Source: Ruminococcus_C sp963590855 (GTDB lineage: Bacteria; Bacillota; Clostridia; Oscillospirales; Ruminococcaceae). From it: a stretch of DNA of 64,000 nucleotides. Position numbers and translations under genes: made by a program. The notes under the pieces were generated by a model that was given only the letters and a program-made list of their open reading frames with translations, searched no databases and had not been told where the DNA came from. The stretch is from the NCBI GenBank assembly GCA_963590855.1, contig CAVAQT010000001.1, forward strand, positions 75,418 to 139,417, in the 5' to 3' direction. How positions within the stretch are numbered: position 1 is the first letter of the stretch; each line of letters starts with the position of its first letter. Positions 15,993-23,782 of this stretch are shown piece by piece.

Positions 15993-16035
15993 GAGAAATC
16001 TTTCTCCGTGCACGCAAATCCTGATGGGCGGAAAC

Positions 16036-16080
16036 CCCTCTGTCACTTCGTGACATCTCCCCTTTCAGGGGAGACTTCTT
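16036..16080. repeat. Dispersed palindromic repeat fragment
   Basis: TGTCACTTCGTGACA followed by CTCCCCTTTCAGGGGAG. The same two-palindrome design (a TGACA-type hairpin, then a C-run/G-run hairpin around TTTCA) is found at about 53265-53307 and, less completely, at 47550-47612. Non-coding. Confidence 0.65.
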
Positions 16081-16122
16081 TCTATTTCAGAAAATGGATC
16101 TGCGTATTCTCCGTAGACTCTG

Positions 16123-18324
16123 TTACTTCCCCAGAATTGCATCCCAGGAGGGTTCCATGCCGGCGCCGTCCTGGGCGATATAGGTGAGGAGGTATGCAGC
16201 ATCCTTCGAGTTGACCTCGCCGTCGCCGTCAATATCGGCTGCCGCAAGCTGATCCTCGGTGAATGTGGTGTCCATGCCCACTGCGCTGCGTGCGATAAAG
16301 GTCAGAATCTGTGCAACGTCGGTGGCGTTGAGGGTGTCGTTGCCGTCGATGTCGCCCTGCGCCAGTGCCGGTGCAGGTTCTGTTGTGGTTGTGGTTTCGG
16401 TGGTAGTTGTTGTCGTGGTGGTTGTGGTGGCAGTAGTCGTTTCTGTAGTGGTCTCGGTAGTGGCTTCTGTGGTGGTGGTAGTCTCAGTCGGTGTGGTGGT
16501 CGGTGTGGTCGCAGTGGTTTCTGTGGTCGTTGTGGTGGTCTCTGCGGTGGTGGATTCTGTTGTGGTAGTCGTCGTTGCGGTCGTTTCCTCGGTAGTTGTG
16601 GTCGTGGTCGGCTCCGGCATAGGTTCGTTAGGATCCCAGTTGTAGTGGATGTTCGCATCTAAAAGCGCATCGTTTGAACCGTCTATTTCCATTGCCGCCC
16701 AGTCCTCTTCCGAACCGGTGTAGTAAGCATCACTCAGACCCTTACAGCCACTAAATGCGCCATAGCCGATGGATTCCAGATTTTTGAAGATCAGGACGCT
16801 GTGCATGCTGGAGCACTTCAAAAGGGTATAGCTGTCCAGAGATGTCACGTCCTCCGGGATCACAATGGACTGCAAAGAAGAGCAGCCAGAGAAAGCTTCA
16901 TCGCCCAATTTCGTCAGGTTCGACGGCATTACGACTTTTTCCAGGCTGGAGCAGCCGTCAAAAATATGACTGCCCATTTCCGTCACGCCATCGGGAATCG
17001 TCACCTGCTTCAAGCTGGAGCAGCCATAAAAAGTATATCCGCCCAGGGACATGAGTTCACTTGACAATGTAACCGATTCCAGGGAAGAGCATTCGTAAAA
17101 AGCATGATCCCCCAAAGCAAACACACTGTCCGGAACCACGATCTGTTTCAGACCAGTACAGGATGCGAACGCATAGTCTGCAATGGTAACAACAGAATCC
17201 GGGATCACAATTTCGGACAACTGTTCGCAGTCATAAAACACCTGATTTGCGATCTCAATCAAGCCCTCCGGCAATGTGATCTCTTTTAATGCTTTACAAC
17301 CATAAAAGGCTTCGCTTCCGATTTTGGTTATTTTGGTGGGCATTGTCACTTTTTCCAGACTGGTACAAGCTTCAAAAGTGTACACCGGCAATTCCGAAAT
17401 CGAAACGCCCTCTGAAAATGCCACAGAGGTCAGACCAGAACAGCCGCAAAATACGGCATTTCCCATGCTGTTTAAATTGCCGGGGAGTGTTATCGCTGTC
17501 AGCGCTGTACAATATAAAAATGCCCAGCTCTCCAAAGTTGTCAAGCTGTCAGGAAGCGTAATTTCCTTTAATGCGGAACATCTATCGAACGCCATCTCAT
17601 CAATTTTTTCCAAGCTATTGGACAGGGTGACTTGTTCCAGCGCGGTGCAGTCTACAAAGGCTTCTTGCCCGATGGTGGTTACCGAGTCCGGAATCTCCAG
17701 AGCGGTCATTGCGGTACAGCCCTGAAATGTAAATTTTCCTATAGCGGTCAAATTTTTGGACAGTGTCACCTGCTTCAAACGCGAGCAGTTGTAAAATATC
17801 TCACTGCCCATGGAGGTAACAGAATCCGGGATCACGATCTCTGTCAAATTGACACAGCCGCCAAATGCTGCGTTCGGGATCTCCGTTAAACCGTTGGAAA
17901 GCTTGACATTCTTCAATTCAGAGCATCCATTAAATACAGAATACTCCATTGTTTTTACACTGTCTGCCATAGTCACGCTTCGCAGGTGCTCACAATCGTT
18001 AAAGGCCATCTTGCCGATGTAGGTCACACTATCCGGTATTGTCACCTTCAGCAGCTTGGTATTATATTGAAACGCATAATCGTCAATTTGTGTTACCGGC
18101 TTTCCGTCGATCTCTGCCGGAATGGTGAGTACGGTCGTATCATCGGCGCACCCCGTGATTCTCACCTCGGTGCCGTCATTGAACAGACTATAGCTCAGTC
18201 CGTCTGCGGTTTCTGCGCTCGCTGTAATGGACATCTGCGGCAGACTCACCTGCATCACCGGCAAAGCCCCGGCACACAACACCCCTGCTGTCAAAACAGC
18301 TAAAAATTTCTTCATTTTCCTCAT
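16123..18324 (-). CDS. Secreted BspA-type leucine-rich-repeat protein with dockerin
   Basis: 733 residues. Signal peptide (MRKMKKFLAVLTAGVLCAG...), then about 20 tandem BspA-like LRR_5 units of 23 residues (pattern F-x-x-C-xx-L-xx-VxxPxxVxxIG; residues about 60-540), a Thr/Glu linker of about 85 residues and a C-terminal type I dockerin with two calcium loops (DIDGNDTLNATDVAQIL and DIDGDGEVNSKDAAYLL). BspA-type repeats mediate adhesion or binding of host or particulate ligands. The dockerin implies docking on a cohesin, none of which is in the window. Start at 18324 follows AAGGGAG. Confidence 0.93.
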   Translation of the reverse strand: MRKMKKFLAVLTAGVLCAGALPVMQVSLPQMSITASAETADGLSYSLFNDGTEVRITGCADDTTVLTIPAEIDGKPVTQIDDYAFQYNTKLLKVTIPDSVTYIGKMAFNDCEHLRSVTMADSVKTMEYSVFNGCSELKNVKLSNGLTEIPNAAFGGCVNLTEIVIPDSVTSMGSEIFYNCSRLKQVTLSKNLTAIGKFTFQGCTAMTALEIPDSVTTIGQEAFVDCTALEQVTLSNSLEKIDEMAFDRCSALKEITLPDSLTTLESWAFLYCTALTAITLPGNLNSMGNAVFCGCSGLTSVAFSEGVSISELPVYTFEACTSLEKVTMPTKITKIGSEAFYGCKALKEITLPEGLIEIANQVFYDCEQLSEIVIPDSVVTIADYAFASCTGLKQIVVPDSVFALGDHAFYECSSLESVTLSSELMSLGGYTFYGCSSLKQVTIPDGVTEMGSHIFDGCSSLEKVVMPSNLTKLGDEAFSGCSSLQSIVIPEDVTSLDSYTLLKCSSMHSVLIFKNLESIGYGAFSGCKGLSDAYYTGSEEDWAAMEIDGSNDALLDANIHYNWDPNEPMPEPTTTTTTEETTATTTTTTESTTAETTTTTTETTATTPTTTPTETTTTTEATTETTTETTTATTTTTTTTTTETTTTTEPAPALAQGDIDGNDTLNATDVAQILTFIARSAVGMDTTFTEDQLAAADIDGDGEVNSKDAAYLLTYIAQDGAGMEPSWDAILGK

Positions 18325-18382
18325 TACAATAAACTCCCTTCACAATTTTTCCATTGCGCAAAAGCACAACTTTCCATGATAT

Positions 18383-18410
18383 ATTGTAACATTGTCCATT
18401 ATAACGCCAA
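18383..18410 (-). promoter_or_regulatory. Possible promoter of the LRR-dockerin gene
   Basis: On the - strand TTGGCG, 16-base spacer, TACAAT. It lies next to a 14-base A/T homopolymer. Confidence 0.5.
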
Positions 18411-18474
18411 AAAAAAAAAAAATACAACTTTTCAGGAATTTTCTGTGAATTTTGAGAAGTTTACAAAAAAGCAT

Positions 18475-18511
18475 AAAAAAATCGACGTCACGGCAGATGT
18501 GTGACGTCGAT
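18475..18511 (-). terminator. Terminator of the sigma factor operon
   Basis: ATCGACGTCAC / GTGACGTCGAT 11-bp stem followed on the - strand by TTTTTTTATG, just after the 299-residue membrane protein gene. Confidence 0.85.
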
Positions 18512-18551
18512 TATCGAGATTTCATTTTTTCATTTTCCCCTGTTATGCGCA

Positions 18552-19451
18552 TTATTTCTGCACATTGAAAACATAGTACTCATCTTCTCCGACGTACTGT
18601 ATCGCCAGCTTCTGGGACGGGTCTTCGCCCACGATGCCATAGATCAGCACCGTATAGGTATCGCTCACGTCGGTGCCGTTGGTCACGCCATAGCCCAGAT
18701 AGTACTGCACATCCTTGCTCGGCACTTCCACATAGGTGGTGTCATAGTGCAAACCGCCCCACGACAGCATGAAGTAGTGAAAAATGCTCTGGCGAATGGA
18801 AATGTGCGAGGTGGTAGTCTCCGCTGTGTCTGTGGTCTGTGCCGCCTGAGACGTAGTCACAGCCGTGGTCGCCGCGGTAGTCTGCTTGATTGCCGTTGTT
18901 GCGCGCGCCGTGGTGACGGGCTTCGCGGTGGTGTGCCGCTCTACCGCCGTGGTCACTGCCGGTGCAGCGGTGATCTGCGGCTGCGGTGCTTCTTCCGGCA
19001 CAGCGGCTTCGGTATCCGCCAGCGTCTCCTGCACCGTTACCGAAATGTTCACAGCAGTGGTCTCCGCAGGGACTGCCGCGACGATAGTCTGCGTCTCAGC
19101 CACGGTCTCCCGGCTTTCAGAAACGGCAGTAGTGACAGCGGCTTCCAGTGTCTGCGCCTGTGTGGTCACCGTCGGCGGAATGACCTCCAGCTGATCTGCG
19201 CCGCCCTGGGGCATTCTGCTGTACAGCGCCGCAACTGCGACGACCACGCAGACCAATGCCGCAGTACAAGCCCCGGCACCGGTCTGCCAGCGCAAATACC
19301 ACGGTCGTTTTTTCTCCATGGGTTGTTCTGCTGCGGATGCCCGGCGCATGATCTCCAGATACATCCGATTCTTTGCGTTTTCATCCGGTTGGATCTGATC
19401 CAGCGCATGGTGCAAACGGCGTTCTAAGGATTCATTTCTGCGGTTCGGCAT
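18552..19451 (-). CDS. Membrane protein partner of the ECF sigma factor (putative anti-sigma)
   Basis: 299 residues from the ATG at 19451 (GGGAGGTGA site), overlapping the sigma gene by 20 bases. A cytoplasmic N-terminal region of about 55 residues (RRLHHALDQIQPDENAKNRM) precedes a single membrane helix (about 62-80). Outside is a Thr/Ala/Glu-rich linker of about 120 residues and a C-terminal domain with SWGGLHYDTTYVEVP and YTVLIYGIVGEDPSQKL. The sigma-factor coupling and one-TM topology fit an anti-sigma factor; no zinc-binding ZAS motif is seen, so the role is inferred from context. Confidence 0.75.
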   Translation of the reverse strand: MPNRRNESLERRLHHALDQIQPDENAKNRMYLEIMRRASAAEQPMEKKRPWYLRWQTGAGACTAALVCVVVAVAALYSRMPQGGADQLEVIPPTVTTQAQTLEAAVTTAVSESRETVAETQTIVAAVPAETTAVNISVTVQETLADTEAAVPEEAPQPQITAAPAVTTAVERHTTAKPVTTARATTAIKQTTAATTAVTTSQAAQTTDTAETTTSHISIRQSIFHYFMLSWGGLHYDTTYVEVPSKDVQYYLGYGVTNGTDVSDTYTVLIYGIVGEDPSQKLAIQYVGEDEYYVFNVQK

Positions 19452-19935
19452 ACAGCTCACCTCCCAGTTTTTTGGCTAACAGCTTTCTGCTGCGGTGCAG
19501 CAAAGAGCGGACTGTGCTTTCTTTTTTCCCCAGCATCCCGGCGATCTCTGCCCCGGAATACCCTTCATAATAATACAGATATACAACGGTCTTGTACTGA
19601 TCCGGCAGGCTCATCACGGCTGACATCACGGCGGAATCTTCATCCGGCGCTTCCGTTGTCCCCAGAGCAGCTTCCCAATCGTCGATCTCCTCCCGCTTAG
19701 AACGGGACCAGTGCCGCAGCGCATTCTTGCAAAGATTGGATGCGGTCACGATCAGCCATGCCTTTGCATGGGCATCATCTGTCCAGAGCTGCGGCTGCTG
19801 CATGGCTTTCAGGAAAACCTCCTGTACCGCATCCTCCGCGTCCATCTGATTTTTCATCCGTATGTAGCAAACGCGATATACCGTATCGACATGCCGTGCA
19901 TAGAACTGCGCAAAAGCTGCTTCGTCCTGCGGCAC
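19432..19935 (-). CDS. ECF-family RNA polymerase sigma factor
   Basis: 167 residues from the GTG at 19935, preferred because GGGGGAG lies 5 bases upstream; an in-frame ATG at 19959 has no site. Region 2: FYARHVDTVYRVCYIRM and DAEDAVQEVFLKAM. Region 4: LPDQYKTVVYLYYYEGYSG and EIAGMLGKKESTVRSLLHRS (helix-turn-helix). The stop is inside the downstream membrane gene. ECF sigma factors are usually released by a signal sensed outside the cell; here the partner carries an extracellular Thr-rich stalk, as do nearby surface proteins. Confidence 0.93.
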   Translation of the reverse strand: MPQDEAAFAQFYARHVDTVYRVCYIRMKNQMDAEDAVQEVFLKAMQQPQLWTDDAHAKAWLIVTASNLCKNALRHWSRSKREEIDDWEAALGTTEAPDEDSAVMSAVMSLPDQYKTVVYLYYYEGYSGAEIAGMLGKKESTVRSLLHRSRKLLAKKLGGELYAEPQK

Positions 19936-19959
19936 GGAATCTCCCCCTATCGTTTGCAT

Positions 19960-20693
19960 TCCGGCGCACCAGGTGCACCGTAATTTTCCAAAATGTATCC
20001 GCTATTTTTTTGAATACACTTTCTTTCTCCTATCATACAACATCGATGTATCTATAATATGTATATTAAGCAAACGAGATGTAAATGTGAATACATTTTG
20101 TTTGCAGATCATTCTTTGACAGCATCCCTTTCCGGCAGCTGTCAAATTAGAGGAAATGGAAAAACGGGAGATCCAATTCTCCCAGTTGTGCGGAAGCACT
20201 GGTGAAATCCAACCTGCCAGACCGCAGATTCCATTTCAGCAGTGTTTCCACCTCATCATGAAACCGCCATACCAGGCACTGCCAGCGCCATGCGCTGTCC
20301 CTTCGCAGTGTTCCCGGGCGAGAGACGTTCCCGCTGTTTCATGATGAGCAGATACACATTTCCGATCTAATCCACGCGTCCGCACATCCGGATGCGAAAC
20401 GCGCATACCTTCCACGGTGTTCTTCACACCGTAAAAAATCCCTTCACTATGGATACAATTCTGCACCCCGAAATGTTGCACCGATCCGCACATTTTTTAC
20501 GATTTGTAGGATTGCACAAATCCGAGAGCAAAATCTGGTCAGGATGCACAATTTTCTGTTTCCGGCAGAGAATTGCAAAAAAGCATTCCATTTTGTCTGA
20601 TTTTATGTTATAATATAAATGTATGCACTGCCTCCCGGCAGGACGGTCTGCTCAGTGCGCAGTGCAGTGAAACACGAACAAAGGTGGTTTTTC
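19960..20693. other. Intergenic region of about 730 bases with inverted repeats
   Basis: No ORF with a ribosome-binding site is seen on either strand. Notable structure: TTTGACAGC / GCTGTCAAA (20115-20146); a perfect 13-base inverted pair CTCATCATGAAAC / GTTTCATGATGAG (20252-20264 and 20336-20348) enclosing about 70 bases; ACGGTGT / ACACCGT near 20413-20432. A TATAAT at 20609-20614 is the likely -10 of the flippase gene. The region may hold an unrecognised structured RNA or old repeat debris. Confidence 0.5.
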
Positions 20694-22115
20694 ATGAACA
20701 AATACAAAAAGCTGGTCTCGAACACCCTGGTTTTCGCCATTGGTTCTTTCGGTTCCAAGATCCTGCTGCTGCTGCTGACGCGGCTCTATACCGGAAACAT
20801 CAATCCGGGAGACAACAGCACCAAGGAACTGCTGGAACAGACCGCAAACTTTCTGATCCCGATCATTACATTTTCCATTGCGGACGCCGTGATCCGCTAC
20901 GGCATCGACAAGAACTTTGACAATCGAAAGGTATTCACCTCTGCCTGTGTCACAGAGGCGTTTGGTATCGGCATCCTGCTGCTGCTCTCGCCCCTGCTGA
21001 ACTTTCTGCCCTATACCGAGGGCTATGTGGTGCTGCTGGTGATCTACTGTATCACCTCCGGCTTCCGGCAGATCGCCTCCCAGTTCGTGCGAGCCAGAGG
21101 GTTAGTGCGGCTCTTCGCCATGGACGGCATCCTCGCCACCCTGACCCTGTTTATCTTCAACGTCACGTTTATTGCCGGCTTCCACCTGGGCGTTACGGGA
21201 TTTCTGATCTCCGTGATCCTGTCCGACCTGTTGTCGGGCTTGTTCCTGTGGGGTGTTGCCGGACTGCACCGGTTCTTCCGGCTGCGGTATATGGACAAGA
21301 AGATCCTGCGGATGATGCTGCGGTTTTCCGTGCCGCTGATCCCGTCTGCCCTGCTCTGGCTGGTGACAGGCTTCTCCGACCGTCTGTTTATCCGGTACAT
21401 GTCCGGGCCGACGGGACTGGTAGGTGAGACTGCCGCTGGCATCTACGGCGTTTCCACCAAGATCCCCAATCTGATCTCCACCATCTCTACGATCTTCTTC
21501 CAGGCGTGGAATATGTCCGCCATTGAAGAAAACGACTCCAAGGATCGGAGCAGATTCTACCGCCGGGTTTTTGACGCGTATCAGTCGTTTATGTTTATTG
21601 CCAGCGCCGGACTGATCGTCTTTGTCCGCATCCTGTCCAATATCCTCATCGACTCCAACACCTATCCGGAATATGCCACTGCATTTCTGTATACGCCGGT
21701 ACTGATCGTGGGCGTTCTCATGATGTGCTTCAACCAGTTCCTCAGCAGCATCTACTCTGCGACCCAGCACACCACCCACTCCTTCTGGACGAGCCTGGTG
21801 GCTGCCGTGGTCAACATCGTGCTGAACATTGTCCTGATCCACATCTGGGGCATTATGGGCGCGGCCATTGCAACCTTTGCAAGCTATTTCGTCTGCTACT
21901 GCATCCGCATCGTGGACGCGCGAAAGTATGTGCCGTTCCCGGTCAACCACGCCAAATTCGCCGCAAACACCGCCGCGCTGTTCCTGCTGGGCATCGTCGT
22001 TGTAGAAGCGCCGCCCATGTGGATCCTGATCCTGACCGTGGGTTTTGTCTTTATGGTGCTGTACAATTTCAGCGCAGTGACCCAGACCATGGCACAGCTG
22101 AGACGGCGGAAATAA
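20694..22115 (+). CDS. Polysaccharide flippase of the MOP/Wzx superfamily
   Basis: 473 residues from the ATG at 20694 (AAAGGTGG site). Twelve to fourteen hydrophobic helices over the full length. Family-like features: N-terminal NTLVFAIGSFGSKILLLLLTRLYT and the mid-protein YGVSTKIPNLISTISTIFFQAWNMSA typical of O-antigen/teichoic-type flippases. Moves lipid-linked oligosaccharides across the membrane. No glycosyltransferase cluster is adjacent, so the substrate is unknown. deoD follows 40 bases later. Confidence 0.9.
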   Translation: MNKYKKLVSNTLVFAIGSFGSKILLLLLTRLYTGNINPGDNSTKELLEQTANFLIPIITFSIADAVIRYGIDKNFDNRKVFTSACVTEAFGIGILLLLSPLLNFLPYTEGYVVLLVIYCITSGFRQIASQFVRARGLVRLFAMDGILATLTLFIFNVTFIAGFHLGVTGFLISVILSDLLSGLFLWGVAGLHRFFRLRYMDKKILRMMLRFSVPLIPSALLWLVTGFSDRLFIRYMSGPTGLVGETAAGIYGVSTKIPNLISTISTIFFQAWNMSAIEENDSKDRSRFYRRVFDAYQSFMFIASAGLIVFVRILSNILIDSNTYPEYATAFLYTPVLIVGVLMMCFNQFLSSIYSATQHTTHSFWTSLVAAVVNIVLNIVLIHIWGIMGAAIATFASYFVCYCIRIVDARKYVPFPVNHAKFAANTAALFLLGIVVVEAPPMWILILTVGFVFMVLYNFSAVTQTMAQLRRRK

Positions 22116-22155
22116 CCGCACCCCAAGTTCTATCAACAGGAAAGGATGATTCTCT

Positions 22156-22860
22156 ATGGCAACTCCACACAACGCCGCCAGCAAGGGCGATATCGCAAAG
22201 ACCGTTCTCATGCCAGGCGATCCCCTGCGGGCAAAGTTTATTGCAGAAAACTTTTTGGAAAATGCAGTGTGCTACAACACCGTCCGGGGCATGTTCGGCT
22301 ATACCGGCACCTATCACGGTGTCCCGGTCTCTGTCCAGGGCAGCGGCATGGGCATGCCGTCCATCGGCATTTACTCCTATGAACTGTTCCACGAATATGA
22401 AGTTGACCGCATTCTCCGCATCGGCACTGCCGGCGGCGTAGCAGACCACGTTCGCCTGCGGGATGTCATCCTGGGACAGGCTGCCTGCACCGATTCCAAC
22501 TATGCGGCTCAGTATGCGCTCCCCGGCACTTATGCCCCCATCGCCAGCTTTTCGCTGCTGGACAAGGCGTACCAGACCGCAAAGCGCCTGGATATCCCGG
22601 TACAGGTGGGAAACCTGTTTTCCACCGATGTATTTTACCGTGAGCCGAGTCCCCTGCCGCAGTGGGCGAAAATGGGCGTTCTCGCCACAGAAATGGAATC
22701 GGCTGCCCTATATATGAATGCTGCTGCCGCCGGGAAAGAAGCGCTGTGTATCGTGACGGTTTCTGACTGTCCGCTCCGGGGCGAATTCACCACCGCAGAA
22801 GAGCGGCAGACCTCTTTCACCGATATGATGCGTCTCGCACTGGAGACTGCCTGCGCATAA
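22156..22860 (+). CDS. deoD: Purine-nucleoside phosphorylase, DeoD type
   Basis: 234 residues, normal for hexameric DeoD. Phosphorolysis of purine (deoxy)nucleosides for salvage. Motifs: VLMPGDPLRAKFIAE (phosphate Arg), GSGMGMPSIGIYSYEL, RIGTAGGV, ATEMESAALY (ribose-binding Met-Glu) and VSDC near the C-terminus, where the catalytic Asp is kept but the usual following His is Cys. Terminator at 22867-22903. Confidence 0.95.
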   Translation: MATPHNAASKGDIAKTVLMPGDPLRAKFIAENFLENAVCYNTVRGMFGYTGTYHGVPVSVQGSGMGMPSIGIYSYELFHEYEVDRILRIGTAGGVADHVRLRDVILGQAACTDSNYAAQYALPGTYAPIASFSLLDKAYQTAKRLDIPVQVGNLFSTDVFYREPSPLPQWAKMGVLATEMESAALYMNAAAAGKEALCIVTVSDCPLRGEFTTAEERQTSFTDMMRLALETACA

Positions 22861-22866
22861 CCAAAA

Positions 22867-22903
22867 ACAGCCTGAGAATGGGAAAATTCTCAGGCTGTAT
22901 TTT
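22867..22903 (+). terminator. Terminator after deoD
   Basis: ACAGCCTGAGAAT / ATTCTCAGGCTGT, 13-bp stem, followed by ATTTTTAT. Confidence 0.9.
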
Positions 22904-22923
22904 TATCAAAGGAGCATATTGTG

Positions 22924-23406
22924 ATGCAAACCCAGACTATTTTTCACTCCCCATTGGGAGACATCCGTCTCACCGCAGAAGATGACGCACTTTTGGAAGC
23001 GGCATTTGACGTGCCGGCAACCATGCCGCAGTCCGTTACGCCGTTTCTGGAAAGTGTCTGCCGCTGGCTGGACGAATATTTCCAGGGAAAAGACCCCGGA
23101 GAGATGCCGGCGCTCTGTCCCAAGGGCACACCGTTTCAGCTGCGCATCTGGCGGCTGGCACAGCAGATCCCTTTCGGCTATACGGCGACCTATGGCACAC
23201 TGGCGCAGGAAGCCGCACGGGAGATGGGAATCCCGAAAATGTCGGCGCAGGCGGTGGGCGGCGCTATGAAGCGCAACCCCATTGCCATTTTCATTCCCTG
23301 TCACCGGGTAGTCGGAGCGAACGGCAAGCTGGGCGGCTATTTCGGGAATGACCGCAGAAAGATCGATCTGCTGACACTGGAAGGGCAGCGTGGATTTACG
23401 CGGTGA
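22924..23406 (+). CDS. ogt: Methylated-DNA--protein-cysteine methyltransferase
   Basis: 160 residues. Transfers the alkyl group from O6-alkylguanine to its own cysteine. The acceptor motif IPCHRVVGANGKLGGY is intact and preceded by the helix-turn-helix region around TYGTLAQEAARE and AQAVGGAMKRNP. The GTG at 22921 directly precedes the ATG and either may be used after AAAGGAG. Single gene after the deoD terminator. Confidence 0.95.
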   Translation: MQTQTIFHSPLGDIRLTAEDDALLEAAFDVPATMPQSVTPFLESVCRWLDEYFQGKDPGEMPALCPKGTPFQLRIWRLAQQIPFGYTATYGTLAQEAAREMGIPKMSAQAVGGAMKRNPIAIFIPCHRVVGANGKLGGYFGNDRRKIDLLTLEGQRGFTR

Positions 23407-23782
23407 TGCGCGGCGTGCTCGCCGCTGAGCCTTACCCCCCGATATAGCGGAGAAAAAAGGGCAGTGTTACGGCAGACAAGCTGCCTGTTCCCCCCTCCGG
23501 GGGATTTATGTTTGAAAAGACATTTGTAGGGGCGAACATTGTTCGCCCGGGACTCCTGCGTCTGTTAGCCTCCTCTTATGTTTTATGCTGCCTTTCGTGC
23601 AGCGTTTACAAGCCCAGGCGGACAGCGAGGGCAACGAGCGATTCCGCCGGACGGTTTTACGGTGTTTTCCCTGGGGCAATGTTACCGGATACGTCAAAGC
23701 ATCAACGGGCGAACCATGTTCGCCCCTACAGTAATGACGCGGAGACAAGCAACTCTCTGCCCTGTCGGGCATCTCCTGAACC
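23407..23782. repeat. Non-coding repeat region with inverted terminal repeats
   Basis: The 23-base sequence GTAGGGGCGAACATTGTTCG+CCC (23526-23548) returns inverted at 23707-23729, enclosing about 160 bases, which looks like a small mobile repeat. The left part (23430-23506) resembles 47228-47310 (a TTACCCCCC...GCGGAGA...GGGCAG...CCTCCGGGG series). No ORF with a ribosome-binding site. Confidence 0.7.

Noticed and set aside
20236..20493. An 85-residue - strand ORF in the 730-base gap
   Set aside because: No ribosome-binding site and a composition typical of random frame; hairpins dominate the region.
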